This document shows positions 9,522 to 17,527 of a stretch of DNA of 64,000 nucleotides, piece after piece (position 1 is the stretch's first letter; each line of letters begins with the position of its first letter). Source of the stretch: Xiheimicrobium sp033763395 (GTDB lineage: Bacteria > Myxococcota > Myxococcia > Myxococcales > Myxococcaceae). The position numbers and the translations under genes were made by a program. Under the pieces are notes generated by a model. That model made no database searches, was not told the DNA's origin, and saw only the letters and a list, made by a program, of their open reading frames with translations. The stretch covers positions 30,936-94,935 of the forward strand of contig JANRKQ010000090.1 of NCBI GenBank assembly GCA_033763395.1, written 5' to 3'.

Positions 9522-10508
9522 TCAGGCATCGCCCTCGGGAACGAGCACGACGGAGCCCGTCGTCTGCCGTCCCTCGAGCGCGCGATGGGCGTCGGCGACC
9601 GCGCGCAGGGTGAACCGGGTTGGCTCTGCCACCGTCACCACCCCTCGCGCGACGACGTCGAACAACGCGCTGGCCGACGCCTCGAGCTCGGCGCGGGTGT
9701 GGACATACGCGTGGAGCGACGGCCGGGTGACGAACAACGAGCGCGCGCCACCCAGCGACGACAGGGCCAGCGGGGGCGGCATGCCCGACGACTGGCCGAA
9801 GCTCACCAACAGCCCCCGGGGCCTGAGCGCGTCGAGCGAGGCGCTCAGCGTGTCCTTCCCGACCGAGTCGTACACGACGTCGACGCCGCGCCCAGACGTG
9901 AGCCGCTTCGCTTCGTCCACCAGCGACTGGCCCGGCGTCACCACCACGTGGCCGGCGCCACAGCGGCGCGCGATGGCGGCCTTGGCCTCGGAGCCCACCA
10001 CGCCGATGACGGTCGCGCCGAGGTGGCTCGCCCACTGACAGAGGAGCTGCCCCACCCCGCCCGCCGCCGCGTGCACCACCACCACCTCACCGGGCTGCAC
10101 GGCGTGCAGCCGTCGCACGAGGTACTCGGCCGTCATCCCCTTCAGCATCATCGCCGCGGCCAGCACGTCCGAGACGCCATCGGGCACCTGCACCACGCGC
10201 TCCGCGGCGAGCGTTCGCACCGTGGCGTACGCGCCCAGCACCCCGGCGTAGGCGACCCGCCGGCCCAGGAGCGACGCGTCGACACCCGCTCCGACCGCGC
10301 TCACGACACCGGCGCCTTCCGAGCCGGGAACGAAGGGGAGCGGCATCGGGTAGAGGCCGCTGCGCTGGTAGGTGTCGATGAAGTTGAGGCCAACGGCGGT
10401 CTGCGTCAGCTGGACCTCGCCGTGGCCCGGAGCGGGTGCCACCTCTTCTTCCACCTCGAGCACCTCGGGCCCACCCACCGCACGGACACGCACCACGAGC
10501 CGGTTCAT
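9522..10508 (-). CDS. NADPH:quinone oxidoreductase (zinc-independent MDR family)
   Basis: A 328-aa medium-chain dehydrogenase/reductase of the quinone oxidoreductase type, which reduces quinones with NADPH in the cytosol. It begins MNRLVVRVRAVGGPEVLEVE at the ATG at 10508. The GroES-like half has the QOR signature NFIDTYQRSGLYPMPLPFVP and GSEGAGVV. The nucleotide-binding half has the Rossmann loop AAAGGVGQLLCQWA near residue 140. The structural-zinc cysteine cluster of alcohol dehydrogenases is absent, as expected for QOR. Its end faces the exonuclease-family gene across about 117 bases where I see no other gene. Confidence 0.93.
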   Translation of the reverse strand: MNRLVVRVRAVGGPEVLEVEEEVAPAPGHGEVQLTQTAVGLNFIDTYQRSGLYPMPLPFVPGSEGAGVVSAVGAGVDASLLGRRVAYAGVLGAYATVRTLAAERVVQVPDGVSDVLAAAMMLKGMTAEYLVRRLHAVQPGEVVVVHAAAGGVGQLLCQWASHLGATVIGVVGSEAKAAIARRCGAGHVVVTPGQSLVDEAKRLTSGRGVDVVYDSVGKDTLSASLDALRPRGLLVSFGQSSGMPPPLALSSLGGARSLFVTRPSLHAYVHTRAELEASASALFDVVARGVVTVAEPTRFTLRAVADAHRALEGRQTTGSVVLVPEGDA

Positions 10509-10529
10509 GTGGTGACGGTGTAGCCGGTT

Positions 10530-11036
10530 TCAGCGCCCGTGGCGCCGGCCCTTGTTGCCCTTCATGCGGCGCAGCTCGTCGCCCACCTTCGCGAGCACCA
10601 GCGCGAGCTTCGCCTTCTTCTGCGCCGGCTGGCCTTGAGACAACGTCGCGAAGAGCTCCTTGTCGAGCTGGGCCATCTGCGCGCGGCCATCGAGCACGCG
10701 CTGCATGTTCTGATCGACGTTGGCGAGCGCGGCGGGGTCTCCATCGGCGGCGGCCTTCACCTGGCGCATCGCCTCGTGCATCGACTCGCGCACCGGGCGG
10801 CGCTTCTCGTCGAGCGCCTTGAGCGTCTCGGACAGCTTGAGCGCCTGCGCCTCGTTCAGCTCGAGCGCTTCGGCGACGGCCACCAGCAACACCATGCGGG
10901 CCTGCTTGGCGCGCTCCTCCTGCCGCTCGGCGCGCTCTTCGGGGTCCATCGCCTCCCAGCGGGCGGGGTCCTTCTTCGGGCCGGCCAGGGCCAGCGCCGA
11001 CGACAACAGGGTGACGACCAACACGCTCTTCTTCAT
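10530..11036 (-). CDS. Hypothetical exported helical protein of a sigma/anti-sigma operon
   Basis: A 168-aa protein starting MKKSVLVVTLLSSALALAG, a clear Sec signal peptide. The mature part is highly charged and helical (DPEERAERQEERAKQA, KAKLALVLAKVGDELRRMKG) and ends in a basic tail. Its make-up recalls the periplasmic Spy/CpxP and zinc-resistance (LTXXQ) helical proteins that often follow ECF sigma and anti-sigma genes, and that is my best guess. The ATG overlaps the stop of the anti-sigma gene by four bases (ATGA), so it is the third gene of that operon and translationally coupled. Confidence 0.82.
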   Translation of the reverse strand: MKKSVLVVTLLSSALALAGPKKDPARWEAMDPEERAERQEERAKQARMVLLVAVAEALELNEAQALKLSETLKALDEKRRPVRESMHEAMRQVKAAADGDPAALANVDQNMQRVLDGRAQMAQLDKELFATLSQGQPAQKKAKLALVLAKVGDELRRMKGNKGRRHGR

Positions 11037-11461
11037 GGAGTCTCTCCTTCGGGGTAGTCCGGCCACGTCACCTCGAAGAACACCTCGTCGGGCACAAGGT
11101 TGGGCTCGTCGGCCTCGGCCATCAGCGCAGGGGCCTCGACGACGCGCTCGACGACGACCTCTCGCACGGGCCGGGCGGTCCAGAAGCCGGCCGACGCCAC
11201 GAGCGCGCCACACGCCGCCGCCGCCGCGTAGCCGAACCACGACGGCCGCGCGCGCGCCTGCCGATGCTGCCAGGCCCGCCACGTTTCGGCTTCTACCGAC
11301 GAGAGGGCCGTGCGCTCGGCAGGCGACAACGGCGTCGACGACGTCAGCACGGCGAGCTCGGCCGCGAAGGCGCGGCACGAGGCGCATTCGGCCAGGTGCG
11401 CGGCCACCTCACCGCTCGCGTCACCCTCGATGAGGCGTCCTTCGATGTCTTCGCACGTCAT
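11033..11461 (-). CDS. Zinc-finger anti-sigma factor (single transmembrane)
   Basis: A 142-aa regulator that should hold the adjacent ECF sigma factor inactive at the membrane. The start is MTCEDIEGRLIEGD, followed by the anti-sigma zinc motif in HLAECASCRAF (H-x3-C-x2-C), then a helical linker and one transmembrane segment (FGYAAAAACGALVASAGFW). The short periplasmic tail ends DYPEGETP. Both ends overlap neighbours by four bases, ATGA with the sigma gene and ATGA with the exported protein. The ORF upstream of this start in the same frame is the shadow of the sigma gene. Confidence 0.9.
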   Translation of the reverse strand: MTCEDIEGRLIEGDASGEVAAHLAECASCRAFAAELAVLTSSTPLSPAERTALSSVEAETWRAWQHRQARARPSWFGYAAAAACGALVASAGFWTARPVREVVVERVVEAPALMAEADEPNLVPDEVFFEVTWPDYPEGETP

Positions 11462-12087
11462 GGGCCTGCTCCTTCGGGCGTGGCCGAGAGCGCGCGCACC
11501 TCGTCGCGCAGGCGCTTCACGGCATAGTGAAAGTGGGACTTCGCGTTGCCTTCGCTGATGCCCAACACCTCGGCCACCTCGGCGAAGGGCAGGCCCGCGT
11601 CGATGCGCAGCGAGAACACCTCGCGCTGGCGGGGCGGCAGCCGCTCGACGGCCTTGCGCGTCAGGGCCTCGGCCTCGGCCTTCTCGAGGGCCTCGAGCGC
11701 CTGGGGCCGCAGCGAGGACGTCTCGTCGATGGCCTCGACCGGAGCGAGCGGCCAGCGGGCGCCGTCGCGCGCCTGGTTCTTCCCGAGGTTCACCGCGATG
11801 CGGAGCACCCACGCCTTGAAGGGCACCTCACCGGCCGTGGCGACCAGCTTCGGCAGGGTGCGCTGCGCCGCCTCGAAGGCCTGGAGGAACGCGCGCTGCG
11901 TCAGGTCCTTCGCCTCTTCGGGCGAGCTGGCGAAGCGGCGCACCACGGTGAAGACCGGCGTCTGGTAGCGGCGCACCAGCGCGCCGAAGGCCTGACGATC
12001 GCCTGCAAGGAATGCGCGGCAGAGGTCCCCATCGGTCGGGGCCTCGGTCGGCACCAGGCGCAAGGCGTGCGGACCACGCGTCGTCAC
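11458..12087 (-). CDS. ECF (RpoE-type) RNA polymerase sigma factor
   Basis: A 209-aa extracytoplasmic-function sigma factor. Region 2 is visible in FGALVRRYQTPVFTVVRRF and AKDLTQRAFLQAFEA. Region 4 is RLPPRQREVFSLRIDAGL with the helix-turn-helix VAEVLGISEGNAKSHFHYA. The start is the GTG at 12087, as no in-frame ATG lies nearer the conserved core. It heads a three-gene operon with its anti-sigma factor and an exported helical protein. By family behaviour it likely autoregulates this operon in response to envelope stress; I cannot read its own promoter with confidence. Confidence 0.94.
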   Translation of the reverse strand: MTTRGPHALRLVPTEAPTDGDLCRAFLAGDRQAFGALVRRYQTPVFTVVRRFASSPEEAKDLTQRAFLQAFEAAQRTLPKLVATAGEVPFKAWVLRIAVNLGKNQARDGARWPLAPVEAIDETSSLRPQALEALEKAEAEALTRKAVERLPPRQREVFSLRIDAGLPFAEVAEVLGISEGNAKSHFHYAVKRLRDEVRALSATPEGAGP

Positions 12088-12147
12088 GAAGTCGTCAACC
12101 CCCGGGGGCTGGAAAGGTCAAAGCAGTTGCCCCTAGCTTCTCGCGTC

Positions 12148-12603
12148 ATGAACGCCACTTCGATGGAGCATCGCACGGGGGACGAGGGCGGCGGGCTGGG
12201 CCTCCCAGCGACGAGCGGCCACGTTCGACCGACCACGGCGCCAATCGTGAAGTCCTCGAGCCTCCACTTCGACGTGAACCCGCAGCTGCCCGAGGTACGG
12301 GCGCTCGCCCGCACCCGGGGGTGGATCGATCAGGGCTTCACCGTCCTCACCATCACCTGGCAGGAGCTCCACTGGACAGCCGACGCCTGGAAGACGGTGC
12401 ACCGCCTCTCGTCGACCGACGTGCCCTGCCCGGTGACGAACGGGCACTTCGCGCTGGCGGGCGTCGCGCCGGGCACCGCGGTCGAGTTCGCCCTGCACGT
12501 CGGGGTCGCCTGCCACGCCCCGCAAGACGCCGCCGGCGCGCGCGACGAGGCCGACGTCTGGTTCAACAACGAGGGCCGCAACTACGAGCAGCACACGCGC
12601 TGA
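12148..12603 (+). CDS. Hypothetical protein with starch-binding-module-like C terminus
   Basis: A 151-aa protein starting at the ATG at 12148 (MNATSMEHRTGDEGGG). The first 40 residues look unstructured. The rest alternates beta strands and ends DVWFNNEGRNYEQHTR, which recalls the NN-x-G-x-NY end of family 25/53 carbohydrate-binding modules. The similarity is short and I treat the function as open. It is divergent from the sigma operon, 60 bases away, so the two share a promoter region. No catalytic domain is attached. Confidence 0.6.
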   Translation: MNATSMEHRTGDEGGGLGLPATSGHVRPTTAPIVKSSSLHFDVNPQLPEVRALARTRGWIDQGFTVLTITWQELHWTADAWKTVHRLSSTDVPCPVTNGHFALAGVAPGTAVEFALHVGVACHAPQDAAGARDEADVWFNNEGRNYEQHTR

Positions 12604-12613
12604 ACCGGCGTGC

Positions 12614-12817
12614 TCAGCGGAGCACCGGCGTCGGCGGCCGCGGCTTCTCTTCGTCCGGCATGCGGTTGAGGAGCTGCGCCGCGGGGAACCACTGCTTGCC
12701 GTCGCGAGACAGGCGCGTCGTGGCGGTGACCTGGCCCGAGCGGTGGAGTGAACGAATCTCGTCAGCGCTCAGCGCGCCGCCGTCACGGCCCTCGATGAAG
12801 AAACGCAGGTGCTGCAT
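12614..12817 (-). CDS. Small GYF_2-like (DUF4339-type) domain protein
   Basis: A 67-aa protein reading MQHLRFFIEGRDGGALSADE. The pattern aromatic strand, G-G-x-L-S-x-D-E-I, R-S-G-Q-V, then DGKQWFPAAQL matches the GYF_2 / DUF4339 fold, usually a small interaction module found alone or fused to membrane proteins. A G-rich run lies just upstream of the ATG at 12817. It ends ten bases from the convergent gene at 12603. Partner and role are unknown. Confidence 0.65.
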   Translation of the reverse strand: MQHLRFFIEGRDGGALSADEIRSLHRSGQVTATTRLSRDGKQWFPAAQLLNRMPDEEKPRPPTPVLR

Positions 12818-13257
12818 GCAACCCCCCAGCAGTGAGGCGTGAAGTGTCGATCGTCTGAAGGCCCGCTGTCACGGTGGGGGTGCGATCCGACTCCCATGCG
12901 TTTCACGGTCGGCGGCGACGGCAGGGGGAGGGCCGCCCGAACGCGCCGGCGTCAGCACTGCGCTCGAAGGGGGCGCACCAGACACAGGGCGCCTCGCCGG
13001 TCGGATTCTCGAACGCTGGCGTCATCCCTCCCGCGTCACGCGCTCGTGACAGGGCTCGACGCACACCGTGACTGCCTGAAGTCTTCAGCGCTCAGCTGAC
13101 GTGTGCTCAAGCGACGCGCTCATGGCGTCCGCACCGGCCGCACGGTGGCGGCCTCCTCGCCGTGGTGCTCGCGCCCGCGCTGCTCGACACGGGCGAGGAC
13201 GAAGACCGACCGTGTCGGGGTCGCGATGGGGCCTGCGCGGCGCCGGCAATCGATGGG
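12818..13257. other. Intergenic region without a convincing gene
   Basis: About 440 bases between the small GYF_2-like gene and the end of eutL. The open frames here are Arg/Pro-rich shadows with poor third-position GC bias, no credible ribosome binding site and no recognisable domain. I see no strong hairpin, tRNA or repeat. Confidence 0.5.
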
Positions 13258-13941
13258 TCAGCGGCGCTCGCGCTCGGGACGAACCAACCCGGCCTGGGGT
13301 GCGCGGATCACCGACACCACCCCATCCGTAAAGGCCCGTGCCGCCGCGTGCACGTCAGCGACGCCGCCCGTGAGGTAGGCCCCCGCAAAGTTCGTCTCGG
13401 TCGGCGGCCCGAAGAACTTCACCAGCTTCACGTTCGCCGACTTGAGCGCCGCGTCGAGCCCCACGAGCGCCTCGGTGGGAGGTGCGATGAGGTACGCGAG
13501 CGGACTGCCGACGGGCACGCCCGCGAGGGGCGCGAGGTAGCGGCCGGTCTCTTCGATGACGTGTGGGAAGAACGCGGGGCCGGTGGTGCCATCGAGGGTG
13601 ACGAAGTGGATGCTGCGGTTGAGCGCCTCGCGCAGCGCCCACAGGCCTTCCTTCACCTCGTCGGGGTTGGGGCCGGCGAGCACCCCGAGGATCTCTCCCG
13701 AGAACGGCCCTGAGGCGTGCGCCGAGCCCGCGTAGAAGCTCTTCGCGTACACCACGTCGACGTCGGCGAACTTGGTGGCGTGGTCGAGCGCTGCGTAGAG
13801 CGAGTCGTCTTGATCGCAGGTGACGAGCCCCACCGAGACGTGCCGCTCCCTGCAGCCCAGCGCGCGCCCGAGCGACGGCTCGATCTGCTCGAGCAGCCGG
13901 ACCGACAACAGCCGTGGAGGCGAAGGGCGGAGCGTCGTCAT
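13258..13941 (-). CDS. eutL: Ethanolamine utilization microcompartment shell protein EutL
   Basis: A 227-aa tandem-BMC (BMC-T) protein whose trimers form pseudohexameric shell tiles of ethanolamine microcompartments. EutL hallmarks are DQDDSLYAALDHATKFADVD, VVYAKSFYAGSAHASGPFSG, EILGVLAGPNPDEV, PLAYLIAPPTEALVGLDAA and the C-terminal FGPPTETNFAGAYLTGG. The length fits the family (about 220 aa). It is the last gene of eutB-eutC-eutL, three bases after eutC. No other shell protein (EutM, N, K, S) is in the window, which is odd for a protein that normally works in a multi-protein shell. Confidence 0.93.
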   Translation of the reverse strand: MTTLRPSPPRLLSVRLLEQIEPSLGRALGCRERHVSVGLVTCDQDDSLYAALDHATKFADVDVVYAKSFYAGSAHASGPFSGEILGVLAGPNPDEVKEGLWALREALNRSIHFVTLDGTTGPAFFPHVIEETGRYLAPLAGVPVGSPLAYLIAPPTEALVGLDAALKSANVKLVKFFGPPTETNFAGAYLTGGVADVHAAARAFTDGVVSVIRAPQAGLVRPERERR

Positions 13942-13944
13942 CGA

Positions 13945-14829
13945 TCAATGGTTGATGACATGCGGCCGGAACGCCGGGTCGCCGCCCGTGAGCTTCACGC
14001 CGCCGCCACCGGCCTTGAAGGTGTCCTTCATGAGGGCGGCGCAGCGGGCCGCCGCGCGCTCGGGCGCGAAGCCCAGATCGCGCACGTTCGAGATGCAGTC
14101 CTTCTCGGCGTTGTCCTGGCCCAGCTTCGGGCCGTACGCCGTGTAGATGCTCAACGAGTCTCCGGTGCCGAGGCCCGGCCGCTCGCCCACGATGATGATG
14201 GTGGACTTCGCCTGGGTGAGCACGCCGATCTCGTCCTGCACGCCGATGCGCGCGTACTTCACGAAGAGCGGCTTGCCGACGCGAAAGCCGGCGCCGCTCA
14301 GGTGCCGATGGAGCGCCTGCATGAGCGCAGGGCCGTTCGTCGACAGCGCGTAGGCGGACAACCCGTCGCCGGCGATGAGCTGCACGTCGACGCCGCGGTC
14401 GGCCTCCTTCTCGCAGCGCGCCTTCGAGGCGTCGTCGAGCCGGCGCCCCTCGTCGGGGTGGAGGAAGAACTCGGCGTGGTCCTTCGCGCGCGTGCGCAAG
14501 GGGAGCCAGCCCTGCTGCTCGGGCCAGCCGTCGGCGATCTCGGACTCGACGGCGTCGAGCGCGATGGCGTGGTCGGCGCGAAGGCCCAGGTAGCTCGTGG
14601 TGAGGTAGCGCGTGCCGGTGCGGCCGGTGACGATGCGGGCGGGCGTCGACGCCTTCATCGCCTCGAGGGCAGAGGCGACGCGCGGCGCGGGCAACGGTCG
14701 GTGATGCGGCCCCCTCCGGGGTGGTTCTTCCCGCACCACCGGGCCCTGCCCGGCCGGCGTCGGCGCGGGAGTCTGCACGACTTCGCGCACGACGTCCGCC
14801 ACCAGCTTGCGCAGCTCGTCTTCCGTCAT
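13945..14829 (-). CDS. eutC: Ethanolamine ammonia-lyase small subunit
   Basis: The 294-aa light chain of the adenosylcobalamin-dependent lyase that splits ethanolamine into acetaldehyde and ammonia. After a Pro-rich N-terminal extension (about residues 20-45) the EutC core is clear: ARIVTGRTGTRYLTTSYLGL, LRADHAIALDAV, QLIAGDGLSAYAL, VGKPLFVKYARIG, IIIVGERPGLGTGDSLS and KDCISNVRD. The start ATG overlaps the eutB stop by four bases (ATGA), so the two subunits are translationally coupled. Confidence 0.96.
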   Translation of the reverse strand: MTEDELRKLVADVVREVVQTPAPTPAGQGPVVREEPPRRGPHHRPLPAPRVASALEAMKASTPARIVTGRTGTRYLTTSYLGLRADHAIALDAVESEIADGWPEQQGWLPLRTRAKDHAEFFLHPDEGRRLDDASKARCEKEADRGVDVQLIAGDGLSAYALSTNGPALMQALHRHLSGAGFRVGKPLFVKYARIGVQDEIGVLTQAKSTIIIVGERPGLGTGDSLSIYTAYGPKLGQDNAEKDCISNVRDLGFAPERAAARCAALMKDTFKAGGGGVKLTGGDPAFRPHVINH

Positions 14830-16202
14830 CGGCCGAACTCCCGCTCGAACACGCTCGCGTCACCGGCGCGGTCGGTCAACCGGCCGTTGCGCCACAGGCC
14901 CATGCGCTCGAGCCAGGCCTCGAACTCGGGCGCGGGCTTGAGGGCGAACAGCTCGCGGAGCGCCGCGTTGTTGTGAAAGCTCGTCGTCTGGTAGTTGAGC
15001 ATCACGTCGTCGCCCATGGGGATGCCCATCAGGTAGTTCACCCCGGCGGCCGCGAGCAGCATCTCGAGGTTCTCCTGGTCGTTCTGATCGGCGATCGCGT
15101 GGTTCGTGTAGCAGGCGTCGCAGCCCATCGAGATGCCGGTGAGCTTGCCCATGAAGTGATCTTCGAGGCCGGCGCGGGTGATCTCCTTGGCGTCGCGCAG
15201 GTACTCGGGGCCGATGAAGCCCACCACGCTGTTGACCAGGAACGGCTGGTACCGCCGGGCCAGCCCGTAGGCGCGGGCCTCCATCGTCACCTGGTCGGTG
15301 TCGTGGTGCGCGTTCGCCGACAGCGCGGTGCCCTGCCCCGTCTCGAAGTACATGACGTTGGGGCCCTGGGCCGTGCCCTCGCGGCGCGCGAGATCGTACG
15401 CCTCGTCGAGCACCGAGACCGAGACGCCGAAGTTCTGGTTGGCGCCCTGGCTGCCGGCGATGGACTGGAACATGAGATCGAGCGGCGCGCCGCGGCGCAC
15501 CGCCGCCATCTGAATGGTGATGTGCGAGAGCACGCAGTTCTGCGTCGGCACGCGGAACCGGCGCATGAGGTCCTTCACCGAGGTGAGGATGTCGACCGTG
15601 CCCTGAATGTCGCCGGTCGAGGGGTTGACGCCGATGACCGCGTCGCCGTTGCCGAAGCTCAGGCCGTCCTTCACGGCCGCGAGCACGCCCGCCACGTCGT
15701 CGGTCGGGTGGTTCGGCTGCAGGCGCGACGAGATGCGCCCCTTGAGCCCGATGGTGTTGTTGCACCGGGCCACCACCCGCATCTTCTTGCCGGCGATGAC
15801 CAGGTCCATGTTGGACATCAGCTTGGCCACCGCGGCGATCATCTCGGCGGTGAGGCCGGGCGAGACGCCCGCGATGTCTTCACCCGTCGTGCGATCGTCG
15901 AGCAGCCACTCGCGGAAGGCGCCCACCGTCCAGCCCTGCACACGCTGGAGCACGAGGGGCTGCACGCCGTCGACGATGACGCGCGTCACCTCGTCGTGCT
16001 CGAACGGCACCGAGGGCGCCTCGTAGAGCTGCTTGAGCGTGACGTCGGCGAGCACCTGCTTGGCGGCGGCCATCTCGCGCATGGAGCGGGCTGCGAGGCC
16101 GGCCTGGCGATCGCCCGAGCGCGGCTCGTTCGCGCGCCCAAGGACCTCTTTCAGGTCCTTGAAGGTGAAGTGTTCACCGTGGAGTCGGGTCGAGAAGGCC
16201 AC
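14826..16202 (-). CDS. eutB: Ethanolamine ammonia-lyase large subunit
   Basis: The catalytic, B12-binding heavy chain (about 458 aa) of ethanolamine ammonia-lyase. It shows FTFKDLKEVLGRANEPRSGD, AAKQVLADVTLKQLY, RCNNTIGLKGRISSRLQPNH, NQNFGVSVSVLDEAYDLARR, YFETGQGTALSANAHH and GCDACYTNHAIADQNDQEN. By alignment in mind with the E. coli protein the start should lie a few residues before FSTRLHG. I use the GTG at 16202; TTG codons at 16208 or 16244 are alternatives, and no strong Shine-Dalgarno decides. No reactivase gene eutA, transporter eutH or aldehyde dehydrogenase gene is next to it. Confidence 0.95.
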   Translation of the reverse strand: MAFSTRLHGEHFTFKDLKEVLGRANEPRSGDRQAGLAARSMREMAAAKQVLADVTLKQLYEAPSVPFEHDEVTRVIVDGVQPLVLQRVQGWTVGAFREWLLDDRTTGEDIAGVSPGLTAEMIAAVAKLMSNMDLVIAGKKMRVVARCNNTIGLKGRISSRLQPNHPTDDVAGVLAAVKDGLSFGNGDAVIGVNPSTGDIQGTVDILTSVKDLMRRFRVPTQNCVLSHITIQMAAVRRGAPLDLMFQSIAGSQGANQNFGVSVSVLDEAYDLARREGTAQGPNVMYFETGQGTALSANAHHDTDQVTMEARAYGLARRYQPFLVNSVVGFIGPEYLRDAKEITRAGLEDHFMGKLTGISMGCDACYTNHAIADQNDQENLEMLLAAAGVNYLMGIPMGDDVMLNYQTTSFHNNAALRELFALKPAPEFEAWLERMGLWRNGRLTDRAGDASVFEREFGR

Positions 16203-16271
16203 TTTCAAGGGCGACGTTGTCGATCCGTCGGGGCGCCCGGTCAAGGGAACCCGGGTGGTACCTCGCCGTGC

Positions 16272-16596
16272 ATGGAGCGGCTCCCCACGCAGGAGGACTG
16301 CCAGCGGTGTGGCGCGTGCTGCTGCGACCGCGACGAGAACCGCGCCGCGGGCGTGCCTGCTCCGTCGAGGGCGACGACCCGCGGACCGGGCTTCGCGAGG
16401 GCGACGACCTGCGAGAGCGGTACACGGTGAAGGACGCCGAGGGCGTGGCCCACCGCGGCTCGACCCGTCGGGCCGGCTCGGCGTCGACGAGCGCTGGGTG
16501 GTGTACGCCCTCAGGCCGCGTGGGGACCGCGTCGTGAAGGCCGGCTCAGCCGAGTGTCTCGGGGCGCGGCGGGAGCGGCTCCGCCTTTGGCTCTGA
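16272..16596 (+). pseudogene. Decayed YkgJ-type cysteine-cluster protein
   Basis: Fragments of a small YkgJ / CxxCxxCC-family (zinc/iron-chelating) protein are spread over three frames. From the ATG at 16272 one frame reads ERLPTQEDCQRCGACCCDRD, the family's opening. The match then moves to a second frame (EGDDLRERYTVKDAEG) and then a third (LDPSGRLGVDERWVVYALRP, then GSAECLGARRERL), stopping at 16594-16596. Cysteines expected after GR, VDER and RPRG are replaced. Two frameshifts plus lost metal ligands argue for a real pseudogene rather than one sequencing error. It overlaps the 3' end of the convergent hydrolase gene. Confidence 0.6.
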
Positions 16597-17448
16597 GGGC
16601 GCGAGGGGCACGCCCTGCTCGTCAGAGTCGTGCCGCCGCGAGCCAGCGCCGTCGATGAAGAAGTGGACGATCGCCTGAGCCACGGCTGCGTCCTTCAACA
16701 GGCGCCGGTGGCCCAGCCCGCGGGTCGCCACGAGGCTCGCAGACGAAAGGACTCGCACGAGCTCTTCGGCGTCTGAGAAGGGCACCTCGAGGTCGTTCTC
16801 GTCGTGAACCACCAACACCGGCTGGTGGACGCGCGGCGCCAGCACAGACGCGCTCACCTCGGCAGGGCGTCGCCCCACCGTCCGCTCGACGGTCTCGACG
16901 AACGCACGCTCGGCCCGGCCTGGCAGCCCGATGAAGCCCGCGAACCGATGAAGGACGCCGTCGATGGACGATGGTGCGCCCAGAACCGCGGCACGCGCGA
17001 CCGGGAGCCCCTCGGCCAGCGCCAGCAGCAGCGCCCCTCCGCCCATCGAGTGCCCGAAGGCCGCGTCGAACGGCCCCAGGGCGGCGGCTGCCGCGTGGAG
17101 CGCCTGGGCGAACGCGACGGGGTGCGCCTCGCGGCCTGGGGAGTCGCCGTGCGCCGGCGCATCGAGCGCGACCACCTCGGCCCCCGCGTCGACCAGCGGC
17201 CCGATGAGCCCGCGCAGGTGGGCGGCCCGTGACTCCCAGCCGTGCAGCGCCAGCACGCGGCCCTTCGGCGCGACGCGGGGCGAGCGCCGCCACGCCACCA
17301 GCCCCGAGGCCAGCACCAGCCGCTCAGCCTCTGGAAGTGACGAGGCGCGCCCGGGCCGGGGCCGCATGAAGATCTGCCGGGCCCGCTCGCCCACCGCGCC
17401 CGGAGCCACCCGCCCCAACACCTGATTCGTCAACCGCAGCAGCCGCAT
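16546..17448 (-). CDS. Alpha/beta hydrolase
   Basis: A 300-aa serine hydrolase starting at the ATG at 17448 (MRLLRLTNQVLGRVAPGAVG). Motifs are the oxyanion-side ALHGWESRAAHL, the nucleophile elbow GHSMGGGALL, the acid region VVHDENDLEVPF and the histidine in GLGHRRLL. These fit lysophospholipase/esterase-like family members that hydrolyse small esters in the cytosol. The C-terminal 25 residues are Pro/Glu-rich. The gene is divergent from an HxlR regulator, with two matching operator-like palindromes between them, so it is probably that regulator's target. Confidence 0.85.
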   Translation of the reverse strand: MRLLRLTNQVLGRVAPGAVGERARQIFMRPRPGRASSLPEAERLVLASGLVAWRRSPRVAPKGRVLALHGWESRAAHLRGLIGPLVDAGAEVVALDAPAHGDSPGREAHPVAFAQALHAAAAALGPFDAAFGHSMGGGALLLALAEGLPVARAAVLGAPSSIDGVLHRFAGFIGLPGRAERAFVETVERTVGRRPAEVSASVLAPRVHQPVLVVHDENDLEVPFSDAEELVRVLSSASLVATRGLGHRRLLKDAAVAQAIVHFFIDGAGSRRHDSDEQGVPLAPSEPKAEPLPPRPETLG

Positions 17449-17462
17449 GAACGCCTCCCCTT

Positions 17463-17514
17463 CAGTTGCACGACGCAACTGACTTACCCCGATTGAGTTG
17501 TTTCACGCAACTCA
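17463..17514. promoter_or_regulatory. Twin inverted-repeat operators for the HxlR regulator
   Basis: Two palindromes lie between the divergent hydrolase and HxlR genes. The first is CAGTTGC, 5 bases, GCAACTG (17463-17481). The second is TGAGTTG, 7 bases, CAACTCA (17494-17514). Both share the core AGTTG-N7-CAACT, and their centres are 32 bases apart, close to three helical turns. Repeated identical cores at this place strongly suggest dimer binding sites for the adjacent HxlR protein; the link to HxlR is inference. Confidence 0.7.
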
Positions 17515-17527
17515 CTACGGTGACCGC

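Noticed and set aside
13717..16430. Long plus-strand ORFs across the eut genes
   Set aside because: They are antisense to eutB, eutC and eutL, whose sequences are unmistakable. Only the last part (from 16272) contains a real gene remnant.
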